Positions 55,163-64,000 of a stretch of 64,000 bases of DNA are shown here, in pieces; within the stretch, counting starts at the first letter, position 1, and each line of letters opens with the position of its first letter. Location: assembly GCF_023053635.1 (NCBI RefSeq), contig NC_086175.1:21988740-22052739 (forward strand), read 5' to 3'. Both the position numbers and the translations under genes were made by a program. The notes under the pieces are model-generated. The model did no database searches. It was not told where the DNA came from and saw only the letters and a list, made by a program, of their open reading frames with translations. This DNA comes from Elgaria multicarinata webbii. Lineage: Eukaryota > Chordata > Lepidosauria > Squamata > Anguidae.

Positions 55163-58100
55163 GTGAGGAGACCGCAGCAGGAGGGGAGGAGGTGTCCAGT
55201 GCTTCAGCTCCAACAAATAGGCTTCGTTTGCTGTCTAGTGGTGGGTGAAGGGGTTGCTGATTTCGAGATCTAGGAGCTAACACACCTTTCACCAACCTGG
55301 AGCCTTCCAGATGTGTGTGACTAAGATTCCCATCATCCAATGGCCGTGCTGGCTGTAGATCATGGGAGTGGTGGTCCAAGGGAAAGCTGCAGTCTGGACA
55401 AGCCCCTTTAACTGAATGAATGTTTGGAATAAATATTGGCAGTAGTGGTGCAGATGACACATGCATTTTAAGACAGAAGGGTTCTTTACCGTACATCTGA
55501 AGAAAGATAAGCAGCCCCGAGGAAGGACATTTCTTTACGAAATGCATTGGGCGGAATTAAAATAATAATAATAATCAGCCACCTAAGGACTTTTTCTCTC
55601 TTGAAATGAATATTAGCAGTAGTGGCCATCTGTAAGGGCCAGATCACACATGCGTGTTTGTTGACCACTGCTAGCCACTTCAGAGAGGTCTTCAGCGGTG
55701 TGCAAATGAGATGAACGTTAAGTCAACAGTTTAGAAGGCGATTTGTTCTCAACAGAAACAAGCCACATAATCAACACTGACTCAGCGAGTGTGGAGTAAT
55801 TGAAACAAGGAAAAAGAAGGCGGGACCAAGTATGTTTATGTGAAGTGGCCCCATAAGAAAGGGAACGCGCAAATGTGAAGCCGAGAGGCACATTCCAACA
55901 TTTAGCGTATTGTGTAAAATGGGAGTAGACGGAAGGAAGATCTCCAGATGTTTTGGACTTCAACTCCCAGCATTCCGAACCATTGGCCATGCTGGCAGGG
56001 ACCTCTGGAAGTTGAAGTCCAAAATATCTGGAGATCTACTTTCTGCTTGCCCCTGGTGCAGATATTTTAGGTTTTTTTTTTTAATAATTCATTTATTTCA
56101 ATGCAGGCGTTTTGATTACCGCCCCAAAACAGATCCTTACTGCCAGGCCCGCTACACTTTCTGCCCAACTGGTTCATCCATTCCAGTGATGAGCGACGAA
56201 GATGTCCTCGAGGTCTATCGATTGCAAGCTCCTGTCTGGGAATTCAAATACGGAGATTTCCTGGGTCATATGGTATGTGACCTCTCTCCCCCATCTTCCC
56301 AACTTTCTATTATTTTGCTATTATCCCAATTAACTTTAACATCTGAAAAATTAAAAACAGATGAATTTCCATAAATCCATGAATTCTAGGCCAAGTAAAT
56401 GTATTTAGAAAATATTGGCAAGCCTGTTACTCTTCTGCCAGCTATCGGAGACTCTCTAGGGATGTGTTGTGTAAACTTTGGGGCATGCTCTGAAATTAAA
56501 TTAATTTAAAAGCCCAACTCTTAAAGAAGCCTTTTAAAAATTGCACGTGCAGGACGAATAAAAATAATTATTGGCGTGCAACACTGATTCACTTCCCCAT
56601 TCTAGATCTTAAACATGTTTCACAGCTGCACTGTACACTTGTAGGGGAACCTCGTTGAGTTTCTTGAAACTGTACCATTTTCCAGATTGGCTTGTTTGTT
56701 TTACAAAATTTATAATTTTGCCTTTCCTGCCATCCAGGGAGTCTTACACAGGTGGGGGATACCAGTACAACAGCATAATTTGCCAGTTAGCTTACCAGCT
56801 GTATGAGATCTGGCCCACCGACAATTGTAGCTGGAATAATACCTTTCGGGTACTTCAAAATAGATAATTTCCCGATTCTGCTTTTAGGTTGCATTTCTGT
56901 GCACACTTACCTTGGAGTGAAGCTCATTGAAAATTCCGTGGGATTTACTTCTGAGTAAACATTCACAGGATCTGACTCTTATAGCAGAATCCTAAGCATG
57001 TTGACTTAGAATCAAAGGCCCACTGTATTCACTGGGGCTTACTTTCACATAAGTGTGCATAGCATGTAGCCTTAGATCTGGGATGCAGAATCTTGAGCCC
57101 ACAGACCAAATCTGGTTCTGCTGGAGACCCAGTTCGGCCCTCTGAGGTTCTCCAGAAGGCCACACCTCTTTTCCTTGACCACCAATCATGTGGTGGTTCC
57201 TCAGCTTTTGCATGGATTTTTCCTCATTCTAAAAGTTGAGACACCTCCCTTAAGGCTTAGTTTGTGGCAGTAAGGGATTGAAGCTAATGTTGTCTCGCTT
57301 TGGGGGGTATTTTGCCCCTGCCCCCTTTGCCCCTGCCCCTTTGCTTCCATCCCTGCTCTCCTTCATTTTGGAATGAAGCCCCAAAAAGTTCCTCGAATAT
57401 TGAATTGGAACTTTGGGCTGTAGAGTGACTGTAGATGGTGGTGGTGAACAATGATTATTTATTTATTTATTTATTATTTATTTATTTATTTATTTACCGC
57501 CCCGTAGCTGAAGCTCTCTGGGTGGTTTACAAAAGTTAAAATAGTGAACATTAAAAACAAATATACAAAATTTAAAACCATCAAAAGCATTAAAACAACA
57601 ATATCCTTTTAAAACAACTATTCTGGGGTCAGTTAAAAACAAACGAACTCAGCACATGTTGTTAACTGTCTGGGAGAAAAGTCTTGACCTGGCACTGAAA
57701 ACAATGTTGGCACCAGGCGAGCCTCGTTGGAGAAATCATTCCATAACTGGGGGGGCACCACTGAAAAGGCCCTCTCCTTTGCTGCCATCCTCCAAGCTTT
57801 CCTTGGAATAGGCACTCGGAGGAGGACCTTAGATGTTGAGCGTAGTGTACGGGTAGGTTCATGTCGGGAGGGGTGTTGCATCAGGTATTGTGGTCATCAA
57901 TGGTCTTTGAGCTGCCAGATTAGGGGCTTTGGCTGCTTTACCTGGAGAAGGCCCGATGTTCAGTCCTTGGCTCAGTTCAGTTCAAAGGGGATCCGAGGTA
58001 GCAGCACCTCCCCCCAACTCAATTTTCAGGGATTCCCCCCTTCTACCCTTCTATTCAGCAGGGTTCCCTGATCTTCTGCGTAGCATTTCCAGGCCAGGGA

Positions 58101-60492
58101 GAGGGCACAGAAATCTGCTTCCACCAGCCCAGTTGCATGCGCCTAAATCTGGACCCAACGCTTTGTTTTTAACATCCTCTTTAACCAGTGTGTATTGTAA
58201 AGTGTACGGTTTCAGGCTTTCCTCTGTCTTAACTAAATAAGCCACTTCCCCCTTAAAAAATAAAAACTCCGCTTTGGCTATAAATTGCCAATGGTGTCAT
58301 CCACCGTACAATGAAGACACAGCTGCTTTTAAACCCTCAAATGGAATCTCTCCTCCTTGACCATTCTAGCAGTAGCAACCCTATTTCCAAAACCCCTGCC
58401 CAGGCGTCCTTTGAGTCAGCGTCACCTACATTGCGGCTGGTTGTTCTTTTCCTTCTTTCAGAAAATCATGCACGACGCTGTCGGTTTCAAGAGCTCCTTA
58501 TCCGGAAAGAACTATACGATGGAGTGGTATGAACTCTTCCAGCTAGGGAACTGTACCTTTCCACACCTACGACCGAATGTATCTGCCCCTTTCTGGTGTA
58601 ACCAAGGGGCTGCCTGCTTTTACGAAGGAATAGATGATGCCCACTGGAAGGAAAATGGGACGTTGGTTCTGGTGACCACAATCTCAGGTAACCATTCAAA
58701 CGTTGCCACCAGCCTTGTTCACGTGTTCAGCCTTCAGAAGGTGTTACTGCATTATCCTTCTTCTAGGCTTGTTATCCTGTTTACCCAAACAAGAAATTCC
58801 ATGCATGGCTGTGAACTTTCTCTGGAAATTTGTAGAACTAGGAAGATCTCCATCAGAGGTCTTTTGAGTGTGTTTGCACCTACCTTGTCAGACAGTGGGA
58901 ATTTCCTCTAGCACCCACATACTTCACTTCTGATGCTTTGCACGGCCTGCTCAATAAAGATTGAACTGCTGTTTCTTACTGCTTTGTCCCCATCCCATAG
59001 TTCTTTTGATATCTCAAAATGGCGCTTGATCCAACTGTTTTCCCTAGCTACAACTTACACTTAGACTGTTTGCATTCAAACACACCATAGGAAATGAAAA
59101 TAAGCTACATTAACACTGAGTTCCTATTGATCAGACCCACATCTTATAGCATTAGGAGACATTCAGGTGTAAATCGAGTGAACTGCCTTTGCAAAGGCAC
59201 TCACACTGAGTGTGAGACCAGCTTGAGGACTAGGAAGCCTGAGCTTAGTATCTTAACCATAAATAATGTATTTTGTTTTTCTAATGTGAAGTTGATAACA
59301 TTAATGGGAAATTTTGCAGGAGAAGAAACAATCTTAAATCTTTGCTCAAATGTAGTGTTTCCTAATTTGTGAGTAAAAGCGCCTTCTAAAACTCCCCACA
59401 GCCAGATTTGCATTATTCTTAAATGTTTCTATATATTTTGAGTGTCTATGTAGAAACTGCCATCACATGCTTACATGTTGCACAGGGCAGGTCCATCAAG
59501 GCATTAATCCAGAAGGAAGTTACTCATCCTAAATGAGTGGCTACTTGCAAAGGCGTGTTCTAAAATTATTATATGGCTATCAGCTCCAGTCATATATATG
59601 AAGGAATTACTCACATGCTGAGTGATGCCAGGCGGCAAGCAGTCTGCCCTTTCCTGGGATTGCAGAATAAATTTCTGGGCGCAGAATTCAGCTTCTTGGG
59701 ATTCTCTCACTCTTCCATTTTTTATAAAATGAGCACGCTTCTAGCCCTTATGGCTCTAAGCAAAAGCTTGAGAATGAGCAAAAGAAAAATAAATTATCCT
59801 GAATAAGTTAAAACCTGGTGATGAGCACAGTTCATATAGATCGCAGAATCTATCTTTTCTGGGTATGGAAGGTGTTGTGCTTTTTTTAAAAAAAAGAACA
59901 GAATACTTCCCGCTCTGATGATTCTAAATGTAATAGCATTCTCTCTCTGTCATGTGCTTCTGTTTTTCTCTTCCTTACAGGAGCAGTGTTTAACCAAATG
60001 GCAAAATGGGTGAAGTATGACAATGACACTGGCATTTACTATGAGACGTGGATAGTCAAAGACAGTCCAGCTGAGCATGCCAGAGTGTGGTTCGAGTCCT
60101 ACGAATGCTCCAAGTTCGTACTCAGGACTTACCAAAAGCTAGCTGAACTGGGGGCCGTTTTCAAGAAGATACAAACTAATTATACAACCATTACTCTCTT
60201 CAGTGGAGAGCCCATTTGCTTTGGGAATGAAACATCTATATTCGGATCACAAGGAAACAAAACACTGGCTCTAGCCATTAGAGACTTCTACTCTCCATTC
60301 AAACCTTATCAGTCAGTTAAAGATTTCTTTATAAACCTCTTGAGAATATTTGATGAAGTGATTCTGAATCGTCAGTTTTACCTCTTTTATAATCTGGAAT
60401 ATTGGTTTTTACCCATGAAATATCCTTACATGAAAATAGTCTATGAAGAAATCCCGTTACCGAATTCAAATGCCACGAAGTTTGGCATATAG
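55050..60492 (+). CDS. CLN5: CLN5, lysosomal bis(monoacylglycero)phosphate synthase, four exons
   Basis: Exons 55050-55162, 56107-56272, 58462-58687 and 59981-60492 give 338 residues. The protein is the soluble lysosomal CLN5 whose loss causes a neuronal ceroid lipofuscinosis in mammals; it makes BMP by transacylation and has a papain/NlpC-like fold. The N-terminus has a signal peptide (h-region [11 protein letters not shown], cleavage probably near Ala24). The mature part matches human closely: [70 protein letters not shown]. The catalytic pair is kept: His97 in KIMHDAVGF (human His166) and Cys211 in SYECSKF (human Cys280). Several N-glycosylation sequons (NYT, NCT, NGT, NDT, NET, NKT) are conserved. 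The start used is the first in-frame ATG giving a signal peptide; the longer mammalian N-terminal extension is absent. Confidence 0.96.
55291..55386. repeat. Palindromic 'ACTCCCAT-type' MITE copy (partial)
   Basis: CCAACCTGGAGCCTTCCAGA and GATCATGGGAGTGGTGGTCC; CLN5 intron 1. Confidence 0.6.
55939..56040. repeat. Palindromic 'ACTCCCAT-type' MITE copy
   Basis: TCTCCAGATGTTTTGGACTT with CAACTCCCAGCATTCCGAAC, mirrored by AAGTCCAAAATATCTGGAGA. CLN5 intron 1, ending about 65 bp before exon 2. Confidence 0.8.
56107..56272 (+). CDS. CLN5: CLN5 exon 2
   Basis: Acceptor ATTTCAATGCAG, donor GTATGT. Encodes Arg38 to Met93 ([20 protein letters not shown] to YGDFLGHM), with three Cys shared with human. 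Confidence 0.96.
56885..57075. repeat. Dispersed 'TTACTTCTGAGTAAACATTC' repeat
   Basis: Two inverted-looking halves (TGGGATTTACTTCTGAGTAA; GGGGCTTACTTTCACATAAG) of the family listed at 7478-7565. CLN5 intron 2. Confidence 0.6.
57455..57900 (-). mobile_element. L2/L3-like LINE C-terminal fragment with 3' tail
   Basis: Minus frame reads [40 protein letters not shown] and [19 protein letters not shown], then the tail whose plus-strand form is TACCGCCCCGTAGCTGAAGC. Equivalent to the C-terminal region of the copy at 51792-52491. CLN5 intron 2. Confidence 0.88.
58462..58687 (+). CDS. CLN5: CLN5 exon 3 (catalytic His)
   Basis: Acceptor CCTTCTTTCAG, donor GTAACC. Encodes residues 94-168 plus one base of Gly169: [20 protein letters not shown] to [10 protein letters not shown]. 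Contains catalytic His97 and two sequons. Confidence 0.97.
58690..59978. other. CLN5 intron 3
   Basis: No recognisable repeat dominates it and no further exon is seen. Confidence 0.5.
59981..60492 (+). CDS. CLN5: CLN5 exon 4 (catalytic Cys, C-terminus)
   Basis: Acceptor CTTCCTTACAG; GA completes Gly169, then [40 protein letters not shown] and the end [19 protein letters not shown]. Catalytic Cys211 present. Stop TAG at 60490-60492. Confidence 0.97.
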
Positions 60493-60754
60493 TTTTCCCT
60501 TTTATTATTTTTAAAAATCCTCTTTTACGAAGGATATCCCAAGGGATGGCTCAGAACTTTTCCAGGGTGAAGACGACTGCAAGTAGTGGTAGATAGCTGG
60601 ATTTCTACCAGTACTGAAAATATCCTCTGCTGAGATGTAGACATCTAATTCAAGCTCACACGGAGTATGAAAATGAGATTTTTGATGAAGGGCAGTATAT
60701 AAAGAGTAGAATCTCGATGTACTATGCCAAAACAGTGCCATGTTGTACTTCAGC

Positions 60755-60862
60755 CTACCTCAACCTGGTACCGTCCAGATGTGTTGGTTTGCAACCCTTG
60801 TCATCCCCAGCCAGCATTGCAATGTGAATTGGGTATAATGAGAGTTGTAGTCCAACAAGAAA
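60755..60862. repeat. Palindromic 'ACTCCCAT-type' MITE copy in CLN5 3' UTR
   Basis: CTGGTACCGTCCAGATGTGT with GTATAATGAGAGTTGTAGTC; downstream of the CLN5 stop. Confidence 0.6.
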
Positions 60863-61254
60863 CGTGCACAGGATAAGTGAAATGTCTACATTGGCTCTTA
60901 AGACTGTGGACCATTGTACTGGCCTTTGAATAGGTAGTTCAGGGGATAGAATGGGAACACTGCAGCTTCTATAGCACTGCTCAGCACGCAGGACAATGCT
61001 ATGGAAGCTGAACATATGTCTTATCCCTGCTGCCAACCCAGGGGCAATTATGTAAACAGTGGGGATGTGCCACATCATTTCCAGATAATTGCTACTCACC
61101 ACGTGTGCTAAATTACAAGGCTTCAGGAGGCCTGAATTTTAAAGGTGTTTTTCCTGATGACTGCCAATTGAACTATGCTGTCTCTTGAATGGTTTTCAAA
61201 TTAGAATCTGTGAATAAGCCTCTAAAGTGTTAGCTTTTATGTTGTAAAACTGCT

Positions 61255-61286
61255 AATAAAAGTGAAATTATATATTTGTTAATAAA
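61255..61286 (+). terminator. CLN5: CLN5 poly(A) signals
   Basis: Two AATAAA hexamers at 61255-61260 and 61281-61286 in CTGCTAATAAAAGTG and TTGTTAATAAAAGCAG, about 770-790 bp after the stop codon. They fit a compact 3' UTR end. Confidence 0.55.
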
Positions 61287-62181
61287 AGCAGAAATCTCAG
61301 TTCAGTTAAAATCTTTGTAATTTGTTCCTTTGTTTTAAAGCTTTCATATTTCATGTGTAAAAATTACCCCAAGATTGCGCTCTGATAACTCTTTCACAGG
61401 AAGAGGAGTCTTGCAGAGTATCTCTACACTTAACCATACTCACATGGTGGGCTCATTTCCACCATGTAAAATGGGACTAACAGTGAGCTCCCTCACTATG
61501 TTGCTATGATCAATATAATGACTACATCTTACACATTGGAAGTAATATAAAATATTTATTGCAACAACTCATCTGATTTGCACCATGATTCTAGGCTAAG
61601 CCATCCTTAGTCCAATCAAGTTTTCTTTTTAGCAGGAAAGATTAGGCCAGGCAGCTCATGGAATTATCTCTTGAAAATGCCATCATTGGGCTGATATAAT
61701 TCTATTTTATTTTCTGCATCTCTTCCCAACCCCCACACCACCTTTTGAAAGTTAGTCTCATGAATCCCAATTCCTTGCACATATATTACACCAAAAGAAT
61801 TAGAACCCCCTATTGTATTCCATACCTGCTCAAAACAAACAGGAACTTTGCTATCACCAAAGACAATCAGGATAACAGGCTCCAACAGTTTAATTCTTGT
61901 TAAATAAGAGTAAACAGTATGTTCATTTTTTCATTATTAGCTAATCTACATGAACAGAAATTAGTTTACTAGAATTACCCAAGTTCTGTTTTAGTACAAA
62001 ACTTCAGAAACAGTTCACATGCTTGTATACAGTGGTTCTAACTAATGTGGACCTTGGGAATATTTTTTTTAAAAAATCATTCCACACCCCCATTTTTTTC
62101 AACAAAGGGGTTTTACAGAGCAAATAAGCTCTCGTAGCAAGCAAGATGGCATTATGGGTAGTGACTATTGCCTCAAATGCA

Positions 62182-62306
62182 ACCTTCCCCAACCTGGTGC
62201 TCTTCAGATGTTTTGGACTTCAACTGTCAAAAGCCACAGCCAGCATAGCCAATCCTGGGAGTTGTAGTTCAAAACCTCTGGAGAACACCAGGTCAGGGAA
62301 GGCTGT
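62182..62306. repeat. Palindromic 'ACTCCCAT-type' MITE copy
   Basis: CTTCAGATGTTTTGGACTTC; centre 'AGCATAGCC'; right CCTGGGAGTTGTAGTTCAAA then ACCTCTGGAGAACACCAGGT. Confidence 0.8.
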
Positions 62307-62811
62307 TCTAGTGATTGCTTATGTTCTTTTGGAGATGCCTGAAATTAAAGTAAGTGGCTAATACTAGCTTTGTATTGCTGCTAGGGTTACCCAGTTGCTG
62401 CAGGGCTAAGGACCAAACAGCCATCACTTCTGATCTTGCTAACTGACCCCACAATCATTTTTTAAAGGGACCTACATAGTGGCATTCTTCATCACATGGA
62501 ATATTTGACCCTAGTCAAACAACAGTTGGCCAACTGACCAGTATGCCAAATTTAGGAATCTGAATTCATTCTTTTAAAATCAGAAATAAAATACCTCCAT
62601 TATTCTTGCACAAACGTTTTTTTAAAGAAAATCTATGGGGAGTTTACAAAAAATCCCTAACATTCTTAATAGGAGTACCATTAATTTCAGGAGTACCATA
62701 AAAATCACTATTTATTAAATCTTAGATCCCATCTTATAATCAAATGATCTCCATCCAAGGTAGTTTACAGCAGATTAAAACAATGCAATATCGCTCCAGC
62801 TGTCGATCTAC

Positions 62812-62932
62812 ACCAAGCAGTCTATAACACTTTCAAAATGGTATGAAAACGGTATATGTAATGTGTCCTGGGCCTGAACAGTTGTCATAACCATTATAAA
62901 CCATTATAAGCAGTAGTGTAGATCCCGCCCAG
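62812..62932. repeat. MITE 'GATCTACAC', copy 2 (inverted relative to copy 1)
   Basis: TCGATCTACACCAAGCAGTC to AGCAGTAGTGTAGATCCCGC is the reverse complement of the element at 52752-52875 along its length, including the centre with AATGTGTCCTGGGCCTGAAC. Confidence 0.85.
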
Positions 62933-64000
62933 ATAGAACACAGCAGCTCTCAGTTCAACTTTTGCTAGTGGGGTAGAAAATACATGTGTATGAAAGCCTC
63001 TTCCTAGCTCTCTTGTATTACTCTTGTTGGCCTTATTGGGCCCATGGCAAGTACATATGAAATTCCACAGAAGCATGCTTCCAAGTAGGCCAAGATACAA
63101 TTGTCTTGGAGATATTTTCCTCAGCCAGGTAAAATGAAACTCAGTTCTGAAACAATCTTTTAGTGGATGCGCAATAAGATGCTGGGGAAAATCATTATTA
63201 ACGCCTACCCACCCACCCCTGGTGATCCTACCACTTGATCTGTCAAAAGGACGAAGTATAAAAAAGTGCACATCCACATGAACTAAAACTAAACAAAAAA
63301 TAAATCATAGCAACAATAGGTCATAATTTTGTCTCTTAAAAAAGCAGGGATTAAGTACATATTCAGATGAAAAACATTAAAGTGCTATATTAAACAAATT
63401 CAAAGAAAATCTGCATACTCAAAGTGATTTTTCAGTCACAAAGCTCTGCAAAAACCATGCATCTTTTATATTCAGATGTTCCATCCACTAAGCAAGGTTT
63501 CTAACAATTATAGACTTAAATAGCTCATTGTAATTTATACATTTGGTGCACAGACAATAATAAAAATAAATACATTTTCTAATTACAAGAGGATCCTACA
63601 ACCCAAATATAAAATTTATTCACAAGGCAAGTTTTATCTTTGATAGAATGTGTGTATGTGAAATTTATAATTTTACTCCATATTTTCTCCATGTTATTTT
63701 ATGATCTACATGTTGAGTCTTTGAGAATTATTGTAAAATGCTGAAATTAGTACAAATAAACACATACAAAGACAGCTGACAAAAACTATCCAATTGATTC
63801 AGTAATTTGCTGGAGAAAATTGTTATTCCTAGAGTCTGCAACAAATTTTACAAAAACATGTTTCTGTTCAATTACTAAAGGTCTTCAGTAGACTCCTTAA
63901 TGCTTCATCTTAAAGAGGTTAACATTTTTTTTACAACATTTTCCGAACTATAATAATGTAAAGATACAAAACTTCCCTTTTCATATTGTTCCACACTAAG

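Larger units (their letters stand above)
61290..64000 (-). other. AT-rich downstream region, possibly FBXL3 3' UTR
   Basis: There is no coding exon. In human, FBXL3 lies next to CLN5 on the opposite strand, so its 3' UTR is expected here. On the minus strand AATAAA occurs at about 61554-61559 and 63615-63620. The 63.3-64 kb part is long, AT-rich and repeat-poor, as mammalian 3' UTRs often are. The assignment is inference from synteny; no protein evidence exists in the window. Confidence 0.35.

Noticed and set aside
54759-55547. A 262-codon minus-strand open frame over CLN5 exon 1
   Set aside because: Shadow of CLN5 exon 1 and its flank; no recognisable domain.
62894-63277. A 127-codon minus-strand frame as an FBXL3 exon
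   Set aside because: No leucine-rich-repeat or F-box similarity, and it overlaps a MITE.

Overview
The window is a piece of a vertebrate nuclear genome, most likely a squamate reptile and probably a lizard. Host genes are split into exons with clean GT-AG junctions. Intergenic DNA is full of 3' ends of CR1 and L2/L3-like LINEs, a BovB fragment, a Dong/R4-like LINE fragment, tRNA-derived SINEs, many short palindromic DNA-transposon derivatives (MITEs) and ATT/TTC microsatellites. Gene order KCTD12 - ACOD1 - CLN5 matches the human chromosome 13q22 block KCTD12-ACOD1-CLN5-FBXL3. The species call rests on repeat style and is inference.

Layout. (1) 1-3.4 kb: single-exon KCTD12 on the minus strand in a CpG island that covers its promoter. 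(2) 3.4-38 kb: a gene desert of LINE, SINE and MITE remnants. It holds an 892-bp-spaced duplication carrying a 3 x 60-bp in-frame repeat at 32.5 kb, fossil LTR-like material at 34-35 kb, and a 448-bp hAT element with perfect 8-bp target duplications at 37.4 kb. (3) 38.1-38.4 kb: a minus-strand coding-looking fragment that I cannot identify. (4) 39.1-46.2 kb: ACOD1 (IRG1, cis-aconitate decarboxylase), five exons on the plus strand, with a TATA box and inflammatory-type promoter motifs; all active-site residues I know of are present. (5) 48.0-53.9 kb: a four-exon ES1/GATD3-like gene on the minus strand, which is not at this place in human. (6) 55.0-60.5 kb: CLN5 in four exons on the plus strand, with a near-perfect CLEAR/TFEB box 113 bp upstream of its start codon. 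(7) 60.5-64 kb: CLN5 3' UTR and poly(A) signals, then AT-rich DNA that may be the 3' UTR of FBXL3 on the minus strand (no FBXL3 coding exon lies inside the window).

How the genes relate. ACOD1 makes itaconate in mitochondria of activated macrophages. The ES1/GATD3 family is DJ-1/PfpI-like and usually mitochondrial, but the copy here has no visible import presequence. CLN5 is a soluble lysosomal glycoprotein that makes bis(monoacylglycero)phosphate. ACOD1 and the ES1-like gene converge; the ES1-like gene and CLN5 diverge from start codons about 1.1 kb apart. I see no evidence of a new multi-gene system. The points most worth checking are the ES1-like gene, the unidentified fragment at 38.2 kb, the duplicated in-frame-repeat block at 31-33 kb and the expanded palindromic MITE at 53.1-53.6 kb.
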